NCBI GenBank assembly: GCA_004794785.1
Contig: SJOL01003073.1
Span: forward strand, 93,027 to 157,026
Length of the DNA stretch: 64,000 nucleotides
From: Opisthorchis felineus
Taxonomy: Eukaryota > Platyhelminthes > Trematoda > Opisthorchiida > Opisthorchiidae
Direction: 5' to 3'
Shown one piece after another: positions 24,931 through 36,725 of the stretch. The notes beneath the pieces were generated by a model that was given only the letters and a program-made list of their open reading frames with translations, ran no database searches and was not told the DNA's origin. The first letter of the stretch is position 1. Each line of letters starts with the position of its first letter. The position numbers were made by a program, and so were the translations under genes.

Positions 24931-25100
24931 GCCCACGACCGGTTTCACCCTTCCTATTCGGAGTCGTCAGGTAGGACCAGTGCCCGAGTTTCCGTCAATC
25001 TTATGCTCTAATTGAACCGAAATTGGACAAAAGTCGACGTATACACTGATTTGCATACCAATTTGGCTTTCACGGGAGACTGACCTGAATTCCAGCTGAT
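24931..25100. repeat. Hammerhead-repeat unit (FB3)
   Basis: A single unit in the plus orientation. Its left end holds the minus-strand ribozyme motif, followed by the family body motif GAGTTTCCGTCAATCTTATG at 24986-25005, then the ACCAATTTGG segment near 25059 and TCACGGGAGACTGACCTGAAT before the end near 25100. The matching inverted arm seen at 58296-58332 is not evident here, so this copy is partial. Confidence 0.7.
24932..24977 (-). ncRNA. Hammerhead ribozyme motif, one core substitution (H3)
   Basis: On the minus strand the order is a 5' arm CCUAC (24975-24971), heptamer CUGACGA (24970-24964), a stem II segment (24963-24947), GAAA (24946-24943), CCGGUC (24942-24937) and a 3' arm GUGGG (24936-24932). 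Stem I forms five pairs (C-G, A-U, U-G, C-G, C-G). Stem III is the palindrome ACCGGU. The core differs from CUGAUGA at one position (U to C), and the first stem II pair is a mismatch, so activity should be reduced or lost. The predicted cleavage site is after the C at 24937. Confidence 0.6.
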
Positions 25101-28100
25101 GTTCTTTACCATAAAGGCAGCGTTACACTGGGCTTGGTTTCGACGCGTTAGAAGCTTGGAGAGAGAATGATTGAATGACTGCTTCTAAATGACACTAATA
25201 TCAGCTGCCTTTGGTTTTCGGTGTATTGTGGTGAAAAAGACGTCACATCTGATTGTATTAAAATTGGTAGATCCAAGGGCAGGATTAGCTAGCCAATTAC
25301 TTCTTTTTTGAGCTAAAGGTTCGGAAACAGGTAATTGAAATGTCTGTAAAAGTTGTTCGACTCGAACCTGTTACCAGGCGCAAATGCAATCTCCATAGCA
25401 AAAACAGTTTCAACCGTTGTTCAAATGCTTGCTGTTCGCAGATTCTCAATGCTATGTCGTTAAAAAGGTGTCCAAATGGTGTGTTTTCTGGATTTACGTG
25501 GATAACTTCATCAGATTTTAGGTGTGCTTGTTGTCACTTAATTTCAGTTGAATTTGAAGTCGTATGGCGTTTTTTTAGTTGTTAAGGGATTTGAGTGCTT
25601 GAGGCCGTGTTTCGCTGTCCAGCGTGTAAGTGAGCTAGAACTGGAAAGGACTAATCTCAATGAATTATTTTCCCCGTTGATTCTGGTTTGACTGTCCTCC
25701 ATTGCTATCCTCAGATGCTTCCTACTTTATGTAATGTATCGGTGGGATATGTGGCCAAAGTTCTCATGTATTCAACCGGAGCATTCGAAGTTTTGATGTG
25801 TGTGTAATCATGGGGTTCTTATACAATCTCTAGCGATTCACTTTTGTATCCTCGTAGCAACGATACTTTCTTTATCCGTGATTCTTCGTTGTTTAGGCTT
25901 CCTAATACTGATGGATGACTGATGTCTTGTTTGGGACTGCAACATTCCTGTGGTTCCTGCCCTGTCAACCCGCAGTTGCGCGTCGTCATCTGTGGTCTGT
26001 TGAGATCTGGCTGCAATTGCGACTGTAAATTTGGCCTTTGTCGGTATTGTAGTCAAGGCCCTCTATCAAGACACCCAGTTCGTCAGTAGCTGGGTAGTGA
26101 CTGAAGTAGATGCGTCCGGTTTCAGAAGACTGCATTTGTCTACCGCCAAACAGTGTTAAATTTGCCAAATGTCCGCGCTTTTGTAGTCGCTTGAAGCTTC
26201 ACTAGTGGTTATGATTCTCTCTAACATATTAAAAAGTTTCCAAACCTGGCATCCAGGCACTAGATTTTGAGTGCTATGGTCTACAGGCGATTTGCCGCTA
26301 GTCCTGTGTGTTCATCGTCTTATTGGTTAGGCGTCAGGTTGCGCAATATTTCTGGCCTTGTTAAAGAGTATGGATGGGTTCCACCGTAAAATGACCACTC
26401 CTAAATGTGACTGTGTCATCGTTTCACGAGAGTTGTCTAGTGGATGTGGCTCTCTTTGGGTTGCTTACCGGGTCTCATCAATGTGTGCTTTCCATGTTTT
26501 CCATGAGCCGTGTTATTCATGAAGCGCAGAGTTTCATGAACTTTTTCCGATTGAATAGGTAGCTGAGACTGTAATTCTGAGGTTAAAAACAAAGACTGCT
26601 GTACCCCTCTGAGATATTATGGAAATTTGTGAGTGCCTACAGAGGTTTGCAAGTAATTTTGTCCAACTTACATTCCACTAATCAAGCAAAACTCATTCAC
26701 CATTTGTTTGGGTCAGGCGAACCAACCACTTCGGCTGACAATCGTCATTCACCACTCATGATTGCAACTTCGTTTGCAGGCACAGGACAAACTACTTCAA
26801 ACGACTTACCCGGATCGTTCATGTGGTCAATTTCCAGCAGATCGAGGTTGACTTTCCTGTCGATGGTTTTATTTTCTAGTGGGCGAGATACCCCCCAATG
26901 TCCTTCAGTCTGCTACCAACATCAACTGCACAACAGTCGCGAGGGTATGAGCAGATCACTATGGATTAGTCGAGACAGTTTTCTTTTGGATTAAATGTAA
27001 TTAAAAATGCACCGTATTAGAGAAAACTCAAAGACGAGTTGGTTGCACCACTGAACTTGTACTTGAATACACAATCATTTTTCCGGGCCAGATGTCTCCG
27101 AGTACGATAGTCTGGGGACCCGCTTTCTATCACAGTATCAAGTATGCGCGTATCCAACGTTTCGTCAAGGCAGAGTTTGCAGGCTCTGAAAGCGCTTGCT
27201 TGTTTTAATGACATGGAATGAAATAACTAGTGACGTGAAACATCAGAGCAATTGTGCCGTACGTAAAAGATTATCGACCAAATGTAGAGGGTGGCCCTCC
27301 AAGCACCGCAGACAGTAACTTTCTTTCTGTCACCAATCAACTCCTGTACGTTTGCTAAAATGCAGTTCAGTTAGTCACAAACGTTATCTGCACCGTAATA
27401 ACTTGTTAATTAGTCACAATATTATTCATGAGGCACTCAAATCCGATGGCATGCACAACTTTCTAACTGTATGATAACTCTCTTTCTACACCATTATTAC
27501 TGAGACGGCCAGTGTACAGCGTTGTAAAATGGGACCTGGGGACTTTCGGGAGTAAAATCGATGGAATACTAGGGTGAATTGCATTTGAAACAAGGTAGTT
27601 TTAAGTTGACGCTTGCTTCCACACAATAAGTGAGTCCAGTTGCTTGGTGGTGATTGGACCCAAACTTACGTAAAATTGATAGAAAGGTTGGATCTTACAG
27701 TACATATATGATCATTGGTTGTCCCATGAACTTCAGACATTCCCTTTTATATCGGTCACTCTTTACCGTTTTGGCAAATATCCTTATCTGAACAGTAGTG
27801 GTGGATCCAAGTAAGCCTGTCCATCCAGGTTCTATAAGTGTTTCCCAAGTGGAAAAGAGAACTTCTATGACGTCTTCTAATATTCAGTTAATAGGGATAA
27901 AGTGAGCTATTTCTCTGTCCAATTTGAGCATTTTAACATATAAGGACTGCCTACAACAAAGGCAAATGTTAGTAGAGTATATGAAACTCTTACGAATCTC
28001 TATAATACCTTGACTTCAGACTCCAATGTCCTATTGTTATCGTCCAGAGGAAATCCCCTTTCAATCCCGAAAACACCGAAGTATACAAGTGTGCCTTCCA

Positions 28101-29379
28101 GATGGAAGTGTTTCCTTGTTGAAGGGGAGATATGAGTGAATCATCGCTCTTACTTGTTGACAACACCCTAGATGTTGTCAGCATCTTTTGCGCACTAGTC
28201 CGAGAGGAGAATGGGAATTTAGCTTTGGTTGGTGCGCATGACCATGCACAGCTCAAACCAAGAAAATGCTAATGGATTGTTGGATCAGCATGGTATGGTT
28301 TAGCCTCAGTCTTCTGGATCAGTGCTTTGCGTTAATTCCCCCAACTTGAGTACGGTTCATAAAATACAAACAGAGAATTCAAATAAACTGACAAAAAATC
28401 AGTTATTCGTTAAATAAACTAAGATGGTACTGGGTTATCTTTCTCCAATTTTTATTCTCCATTCAAATCGTCTTCAAGCCATATTGCTTCTGTACGACGT
28501 AGTTGCGAACTTTCATTTTCAATCATGAAATTTCGGATTTTACAGGCAGCATCCACTGACCCTGTCAGTGTAGCCTAATCTGGGAATCCTGCGCTTTTCT
28601 GTCCATCGTTACTGCTACAGTTGTCATCCGTAGACGAATCCGCCTTTGATAGAGCGTCATCGATGAACAAAAGCAGCCTCCTTGTTGATAATTGCGAATG
28701 AATATATTGTTAGACCCATCGGTGACAGTAGCAACGATACCTTTTTTTCTATCGGTTCAAATGTATTGACCGGTAGTTTTATTCCGCATCGCAAAAAACA
28801 TGTCATGATGGTGTTTTCCAAAAGGTTCCTTCCTCCAAGACATATGAATCCAAATAATGGCAGCAGATGTCGCAACCTGTGCTCTGAATTATTCAGATGA
28901 ATGCTTTTGTTTAGCCACGGCACCATGGCTGTCCAACACTTTAGTAGGTGCCGAAGAAACAGTTGCTTGATGGCAAGACTAACCTCGGTGCTCAAGTGTT
29001 GGTGGATTACTGATGAGGTAAGTGATGAAAACGCACCAATATAACTCGCCTATATCCCTCGGTGTGTTGTTGTGTGCTTCATTTTAAGGACCAAAATAAG
29101 TTTTCATCTTGAAACGTAGTGGCTTGAAAATTTGTCCAATAACTATGAGGTATTACTTTGCTGCGTTCCGCTGCATGGGCAAGGCCGGTGTTAAGCCTCC
29201 TCTAATTTCTTTGTTCCCATTTCGAAACAAGGAATTAGACGGCACATAAATTCCCTCTCATCGACACTGAAAAGATCCTCCAGTTAACACCAGACTCGCA
29301 CACACACACGCACACTTCGCTCCCTCTGTCGGCAGCCACCTCCGAGGATTTCCCATAAAGTTCAGCATAATGATCGTAT
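25101..29379. other. No supportable gene
   Basis: Open frames reach 121 codons (26629-26994, +) and 112 codons (28657-28995, -), without motifs. A short CA-repeat lies near 29300. Overlapping minus-strand frames at 25819-26168 may be a decayed element, but I cannot name it. Confidence 0.4.
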
Positions 29380-29681
29380 CAGAGAGGTTTGGTAAACAAC
29401 CGGTGGATTTATTGCTGAACAATATTTTGCTTTTGACACAACCTTCGTCAGGCCAAGTGAGTGAGTAACCACTAACCCACCAACCAACAAACAGGAACTT
29501 CAGACCGACACCCAGCACTGATCAAGTCGGCTAGTCATAAGAAATCTCACGGATTGGTTCCCTGACTGCCTTAAAACCCGTTCAACCTGCTTACTTACTT
29601 ACTTGGCCTGACGAAGCTTTTGTGTCAAAAGCGAAGCATTGCCCAGCAATAAATCCACCGATTGTTTACCAAACCTCTCTG
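29380..29681. repeat. Inverted repeat with arms of about 90 bases
   Basis: The arm at 29380-29467 (from CAGAGAGGTTTGGTAAACAA to the AAGTGAGTGAGTAA end) is the reverse complement, with scattered mismatches and a small gap, of 29590-29681 (from TTACTTACTTACTTGGCCTG to ACCAAACCTCTCTG). The spacer is about 120 bases and holds no frame of interest. This could be a foldback or MITE-like element, or two opposite insertions of one repeat. No terminal duplication was identified. Confidence 0.8.
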
Positions 29682-32600
29682 AAATGGTGACTACCCAACC
29701 TGTCCCAAACGTTTTCCAGTTGATTCAGTATAATGAATTTCAGTTGTAGGTTGCTGGATTTGTAGAATTCCAATCCATATCACTGTCCTTTGAACGGTAC
29801 TCCTCCTGTTCTCGTGAATCCAGGACTCAAGAGGATAACTGCGCCAGGACAGGAGGAGGACTGCTCAAACAAGAGTGACGTGGAGATGAATTCTACGATG
29901 AATTTTATTCCGTTTCTGAAATCTGTCTAACCAACTGTTGCGGAATCTGAAACCTCAAACTACGAGTTCAGTGGCCAGGCTTTGCGATTCTCCTGTATTT
30001 ATTCTTCAGTTATTAATGGTTTTTGACATGCAGTAGGGAGACATTTTTGTACCTTAACCTTCAATTCTAGAAAAAGTTAGTCCATCGATGAGCGGGCTTT
30101 ACTGCAGGATTCGTGACCTTTGCCAGTCAGCTTTTAAATATCGCTTGTCACATAGTTTACGTCATAAGGGAGGTGATATCACAATGGGATCTGCTGATTC
30201 TACTAGGTTGGGTTATTTTCATCTTCTCACTCAGCGATACGAATATCTTCCTTCTTGTCATTCTTCGTGGTAAGGAACTTATGAAGTTCGTTCTTTCACA
30301 CAGACCCCATCTGGCGTAGCTCTTCCACTTTGCCGGATTTATTTCAATACACTTGTACACCCACTTTTACCGTAATTCCCATCGATGATGGTCTGGACGG
30401 CGTCCATACTGATCCCACAAACCGAACAAATGAGCTGATGGCATATCACCCCACTTCATCAAACCTTTGAGATGGCAAGGGGAGGTGTATGGCTACTTGT
30501 CAGACCAACGATCCCGTCTGTGATACAGTGAATCTAGACATAGAGGTGTATAGGTTGCTAAGCCGAACAACCGACGTTGTGATCTTGGAAACAACGATGA
30601 GGACTGGAGACACTACGATTCAAGTTTCTTGTTGAAGGACTGATCCGAATTATCGGCTCGCTGGGTCAAAGAAAACATCATAAACACTAGAAACAATAGG
30701 CTGTTCTCGGAAGCGTACTTTTTTTGTCGAAACTTGCTAGCTTTCTTCAGGCTAAAATTCGGCATTTGTTCTCTCATGACTCCGTAAAAATCCCAGCTTT
30801 ACACGTGCGCTCCAAGTTTCATTTCACTCGGTTGAACTGTTTGTGTCCTGCACGAAGCAGCTTCATTTTCACATGTGCGATTCCTTACTGGGCCCTGGTG
30901 AACAGAACACTAGAGACACCAAAACGGCCCAAGAATACCTGGTTCGTCGAAGCCTGACTGCAGCCTATTCACCACGACCCGGCTCTTGCATGACCATGCT
31001 GGTCCTACAGTCCACCTGCCAAGTTTACCGTCTTGATCAACCAATGTAGCCGTTCGATTACCTGCCACTGTGGCACACTGTTGTAATTCGTCAACAGTGG
31101 GTTTGTAAGATCAGCTACAATGAGTGCGCTTGGTCTGAGAGCATTTGCATGCATGCATAAAGCATGCTGTGAAATGTTTGGCAACAGGACTGGCAGGTTG
31201 AAAACCTCGACAAGCCTCAGGCTTTAGCGCTTCGATGTATGCTGGAGAGTCACTAACAGGTGAAGAAGTCTTGGTGGGTGCGTTCGAGTGATAGACATTC
31301 AAACCAAACAACTGGTCTGATGCCCGAGAAGTACATCTCGTTCTGAGGTGAAAAAATGCCACTGGTCTACGGAATCCGTTGGACGCATCCCATCTGCATA
31401 CCATTGGAGCTGTATTGCAGAACCATCATATAACGAGGGTCAAAGCACGAGTTTCAACAGGCATGGCCAAAAGATTTGAAATAGATGAAACTCTAGTGGC
31501 GATATTAGCAGTCTGGTCACCTGAGACATTCATCTCATTGTATCCTCTTGGGAAGTAAATCGGTCAGTTCGGGAAATAAAAAGCGTTTACGCTTTGGTTC
31601 TATACTTCAATTTCCTCGAAATGAGGATGTTGTCACGAAACATTCCGCGAAAGTTGTCTCCTGAAGGCAAGTGCGTCCTGGTTGTTGATCATGTGGCTTT
31701 GGATCTGTTCACCGTGCTTCGCAATTCCATAAAGTTTGATTTATTTGAACCCAAGTTTATCAGCCGATATTGTGCTCTCAACGGTATCAATAGCTCAGTA
31801 AATTTCAAAGACAAATATCCTCTCTGTTGACTATCATGTCTCCAAAAATATGGTCAAGTCGACGGATCAGTCCTCGCAGCTTGTGAACGAACTACTCTTG
31901 AGTCAAGGTAGGTGTACCATTTCAGTCTACGCAATCACTCTTGAGATGTTGTTTCACCGACTTTCGGATGGCAGTCTTCCAAACGACAAAAATTTTACCG
32001 AATGCCAGCATTCCAAAACCGCTCACATATGCTACTAGCTCGTGAAGCATCCAAAGCCACAATCACAGGGCACCCAACCTTTGGGCTCAGGGTAGTAGTT
32101 ATATTCTGGTCGATACACTAACCGCAGACACAGAGAACTTGGCTTATGCGACCTTGACACTAGAGCAGAGTCTAAACTCGTTCGCTAGTGGTATCATACC
32201 AGAATGGCACCAGCCTTCTCCAAGTTACGATACCGAAACAGAGAACTCAACTTCGGATCACTTTTACTACTATCAAACCTCCCACAGTGCCACAGCACAT
32301 CAGTGCGTCGTGAATCTTGGTCTGATCAGCTGGCCTTGTTCATGCAGTCAGCTGATTGTTGTCAACTGGTCGGAAAGCCTAGTCTGGTTAGTGAACTAGA
32401 AGGTGGAGGGGTTGGTGATTGCCAAGACGTGAACTTGGAATTCTACCGGATTTTCAGGATAAAAATGGGTCTAGATGTCATAAGAACGTTTTGGTCTCCA
32501 CTGTGAAATATCAGGTGCATGTAGAGGGATCTGACACGTGACCTTCGATTAGGAGTATCAGGCTGTAACCTCGGCAGGACACCTCCGCCTCCCAGTTAAT

Positions 32601-35600
32601 GAAGCTGGTAAGGTGATTTGGAGTATGACTAGTTATTAAGCAAATCAGACGATGACCTGACGACCGATAGCTATTCGGGACGTGCTGCATTCACTTCACG
32701 CAGTGAACAGAGCAAGCAGTCCCGCACTTTTAGTCTGTCCCCCCTGTATTTCTGGGGTCAAGTTCACTGTCGTGACAATAAGCTAGTGCGTTCCCCGTGT
32801 TGTCACCTTGCTCTTTCCGCCTGTAAAATGACCAAAAACGGGGACGTAGTCTGAATATGCACGTGGCACGACTCGGTACACCATAGGAACCAAACCACTG
32901 GGCTGGTTTATAAGGCATCTGAGACATGAGTACTAAATTTCCTAGAAGGACAATGTGTGGTAATCCGATACCTTTTCTGTAGGAAGGCCTTTTATCTAAG
33001 CAACGTACAGGGACCCACTAGGGTTGGGCGAGTTCATACGCAGCAACGCAATACAAGGAGATTTGAACTTCTGTAGTTCACTACATTTGGTACACCGGAA
33101 GTTGCCGCGGCCACCCTAGCTGACCTCATAAAGGAATGCACGCAGTACACGAAGCAGGTGTCCGGCCCATTAAAGAACTGCTCCCGGAAGGCTTGACCGG
33201 GCTCTTCGACCTGCGATACCAAGGCAGTTGCAGAGTCACCACTTGAGACGCCGCATACCCGACACACAGATCAGTCACGAGTATGTTTGCCCGTTCCGGT
33301 GCGAAACTCGAGCGTATTCGGTATGCGTTCGTGGGTTAGTGATAATGTTCTCAACTCGTATGTCTAACCTTCAGATTTCGAGTCGCGGTATGAGCGAAGA
33401 TGTGAACTGCTGATGAGCACTAATGAAAGTGGAACTGAAATCAATTAGTTCCTTAGCTGAGTAAACAGGTCAAACACAATGTTGCTGTAGGTCGGAAAGA
33501 AGATCATCGAAGTTCGAATTCGGATATTTGTCAACGCTTGCCGGCGGTTATCACATTGATGTTTCTCGTGTAAAAGAAGTGCAAACGGAAGTGACTGACA
33601 AAATAAGACTACGAACGAAAGCCTTCCTTTACTAATGACTAAAGAAGAGAAGGATCAATTATGATCGATGTTTTGAACATTACTGATCTTCTGCGCTAAA
33701 ATCCACCTGGGGGGTTTCGTAAGTTCGAAATTTCTGTACCAATCCAGTTGCTGCTTTTTAAGATACCTTGACATCTTGACTTGACGAAATAGAAATTAGG
33801 TTTTCACTTCCGATCTCACACATCAAGTTACCTTCGCCAGGCACACCAAAACCGAAAGGTTCGATAAACAAGTAAGGATCGATTGGAATATGGAAAACTT
33901 AAACTATTACACTAGATTGATTGTCATTCAAATAAGCTTAAGAGGTCCCGTGACATTGTATGAGAATGTACTTATATGGAAAAGCCATATGAGGAAGTTG
34001 TGGAACAGAAAGGATACCAGCGTTTCACCTAAAAGCAAACTGTTGCTAGGTAATACTTCATGTTTTCGCTAGACACAAATGAATTGATAAAAACGAGGAA
34101 TTTGAAATGAAGCAGACAAAACTTATAACGTGAATTCGAACCAGGTTGTTTAAAGACAGTCCTGCAAACTGCTGAAGCGTCCATTGACTACTGCTCACTT
34201 AGTACACGCTTCCTCAGGGTCGTCAGCAGCAGGCACATCGTCTGACAACTAGAGGAAACCTACCCCCTTATAAGTAGGGTGCAAATTTGTCTAAAATCAA
34301 CTTCAAATAATTTGTACATGATTGCTCAATATAATTAATCTTCATAGATGTTTCAAAAAAATAACCAGGCAGTAATCTGCACGACACGAAAGATGTCCAT
34401 ATTAGATTATCTATCCTGATTTTTGAAGTTTTGGTGCGAATTTGAAAAGTTGTCTCAGAAAACTTGCCCAAGAAACAAAACTCAAGGAAGCACTTTCGAA
34501 CACTGCTGAAGGAAATAAGTCCGGAAATATTCTCTTGAAGTAAGCGCGCTTTCAGGGAGAGCGACTTTCAAAGTCCTCAAGTAAAAAGCAAATTTGTGTG
34601 TATTAAGATCACAGTGGTTTGCATTCGGCTGAAGAGAACCTGAGAATAAAAGTGGTCTAGTACACATGCTTTGACTGTATTTCGGTTACTACAGGCCTTA
34701 ACAACAGTAATTGTATCAATGAGGAGGATTAGCTGAGGCGTATTACGAAAAATAACCGAAAGGCATGCACGCATCCGCGCCATGTCTACGTTGGTACGGT
34801 GGCACGTCAGTTGTAGAACTGCCGTAGGCTTAAAACTCCAGAATATCCACGATTGTTATGCCAGCCCATTGCGGGTCTGTAAATAAAAAAACACAAGGAT
34901 TCGTTACACTATAATGTACAAATAGTATAAAATACACGTGAAACGTAGAGATAAACTTGCAACTCGGATCCACGGGTCGGTATGATGGACCGCATAAGAC
35001 TCCTTTAGGTCTTGGTGGTACTGCTTCGCCGGAGGAAGACGACGAGGATTATCAGCTACTTTCACACATCGATATAACAAGACGATTCGAAAATGCACCT
35101 ACTAGTTTCTACACCAGCTGGTTCGCAATTACTGGTTTGAATGACCTATATCAAACTGCCCTTCGCTGAATTGTTTTTGTCGATGTACGAAATGTGATTG
35201 ATGTGCGCGAAATGTGAGCATGTACTGGTGAGAAATGGTGTATACCCCGTCTCCTAGGAGTCAAAAACTGGTCAGCATCTAATTTTGTTTTAGTTTTCAA
35301 GTCAAATTTACATATTCCGAATGACTAACGCATTTTCTGCACACACCAGACAGAACAAAGCGTACTCAAGCCAGGTTTTCGTAAGCTTTGTGAGTGACTG
35401 AACAACCAGACTATGGCGATACTGGGTCTGTTTAGAAGTTCCACCGACTCGTGTGCCTCTCCCAAGTTCTAGTGATCCGAAGCTTGTAAAGCTAGAAATA
35501 CGCCTTAAAAACCTTTGGAGATTATAAGTAGATTTACTGTATCCGAATGCTTCAGAAAAGGTGACATCTACATCTGTTCCAGGCGCTTTCCAAACGTTCG

Positions 35601-36589
35601 ATAGAACTATCTGCTTTTTTCGCCTCCTGAGTACGTCCTTTTTCTTTCAAATGATAACACATGGTCGGAACCCCTTTACTACCCAGTGATGCCGGAGAAT
35701 AAGTTTTTCGAAACATGCGTGTGTGTTGGGAAGGTTTATTTACCAGAAGTTCAATCAGTTCTCCTTCGACCATACAGGAAAATACTACCCGAGGGTTGAA
35801 AACGATTATGTACACCGCTGAACAATGAACCTCATGGCAGGAGGATTTCATGAATCGATCAAACTATACGAATGTTATCTCTGATTTGTGCTATGGAAAC
35901 ATGTTCACGCTACAAACGCTTTCTCTCTAATCACAGTAGACGACATAAAATAAACTCACTTAGATGAGTCTGCTTAACGGGACAAGATGCCGGAATAATA
36001 GTGGTCGGTTTTTCCTCTTCTAGCGATTCGAAGAACAATGGGACAAGATTTTGAAACAGAATAGCCTTCTTTCTTCGCGAGGTATACTCATCTGGTTAAA
36101 AGTTTAAACCGGTATTGTAAATACTGAAAATAAGCAATCGCTACTGCGGCAGAAGTTCGAAACACATGTACTCTAATGAACTTAACGGATTTCATCTAGT
36201 ACGATCAAGAATTCTTGCATTTTGAAGATCGCTGTAACGAGCTATTCGTGCAATGAAAAAGCGCCTTCAAACGGATCGTCGCCCTTTATTCAAAGAATCG
36301 GGATATCATGTTTCGGATCTACTTCCTTCCTCTACCGTCAGTTGGACAACAAATAACGCCTTTTGATGTTGCCGAGTGAGATAAGCTATCACCGTCATTG
36401 ATAGGTTGTTTGAGTGGATCATTTTCTCTAAAACACTATCCCATCCATCTCATGATTGCTGAACCGGTCTTCGCACTGTCGGTGCGTGCGTGAAAACAGA
36501 GGAACAACTTAGTCCGAAGCTTATGAGTAGGATGAAAACACCTTCAATCTTCAGTGTCGTACTAACCAAAACATGATGCAGTCTTTGCA
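29682..36589. other. No supportable gene
   Basis: The stretch holds short frames only. Around 31594-32506 successive plus-strand frames of 60 to 100 codons adjoin one another with shifts, which could be a decayed coding sequence, but no motif identifies it. A tRNA-like trace may lie near 33330-33400, too degenerate to call. Frame 34957-35169 (+) has an acidic run (EEDDEDY) but no supporting boundary. Confidence 0.35.
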
Positions 36590-36725
36590 CAGTGCATTCA
36601 GTTGAAGACTACCATGAACGAGAGATTCAGCAGAGTCTTTCGTTAAAACCAAGTTGGTGTGCAGACCGAAGTTGAAGCCAAAATAACAGCCATAAAGGCC
36701 CGGTGAGTACGGAAACTCTGTTGGA
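36590..36725. repeat. Truncated hammerhead-repeat fragment, opposite orientation
   Basis: The reverse complement contains AACTTGGTTTTAACG, CTGAATCTCTCGTTCATG and, at the other end, AGAGTTTCCGTACTCACC. These correspond to the body of the 58087-58345 unit. The ribozyme end itself is missing: no CUGAUGA or GAAA pair follows 36725. Confidence 0.5.

Noticed and set aside
29000..29030. CTGATGAGG with a later GAAAAC
   Set aside because: The intervening bases do not pair and the flanks do not form stem I. Chance occurrence.
30970..31015. CCACGACCCGGCTC, resembling the ribozyme end of the hammerhead repeat
   Set aside because: Similarity stops after about a dozen bases. No heptamer complement and no body motif follow.
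31594..32506. Series of plus-strand frames that might be a decayed gene
   Set aside because: Composition is protein-like in places, but no motif or consistent order could be recognised.
33405..33435. CTGATGAGC with a later GAAAG
   Set aside because: No stem II pairing at the needed place, no UH cleavage context and no repeat body.
36240..36310. CGGATCGTCGCCCTTTATTC, possibly another ribozyme end
   Set aside because: No GAAA complement and no CUGAUGA complement at the expected distance.
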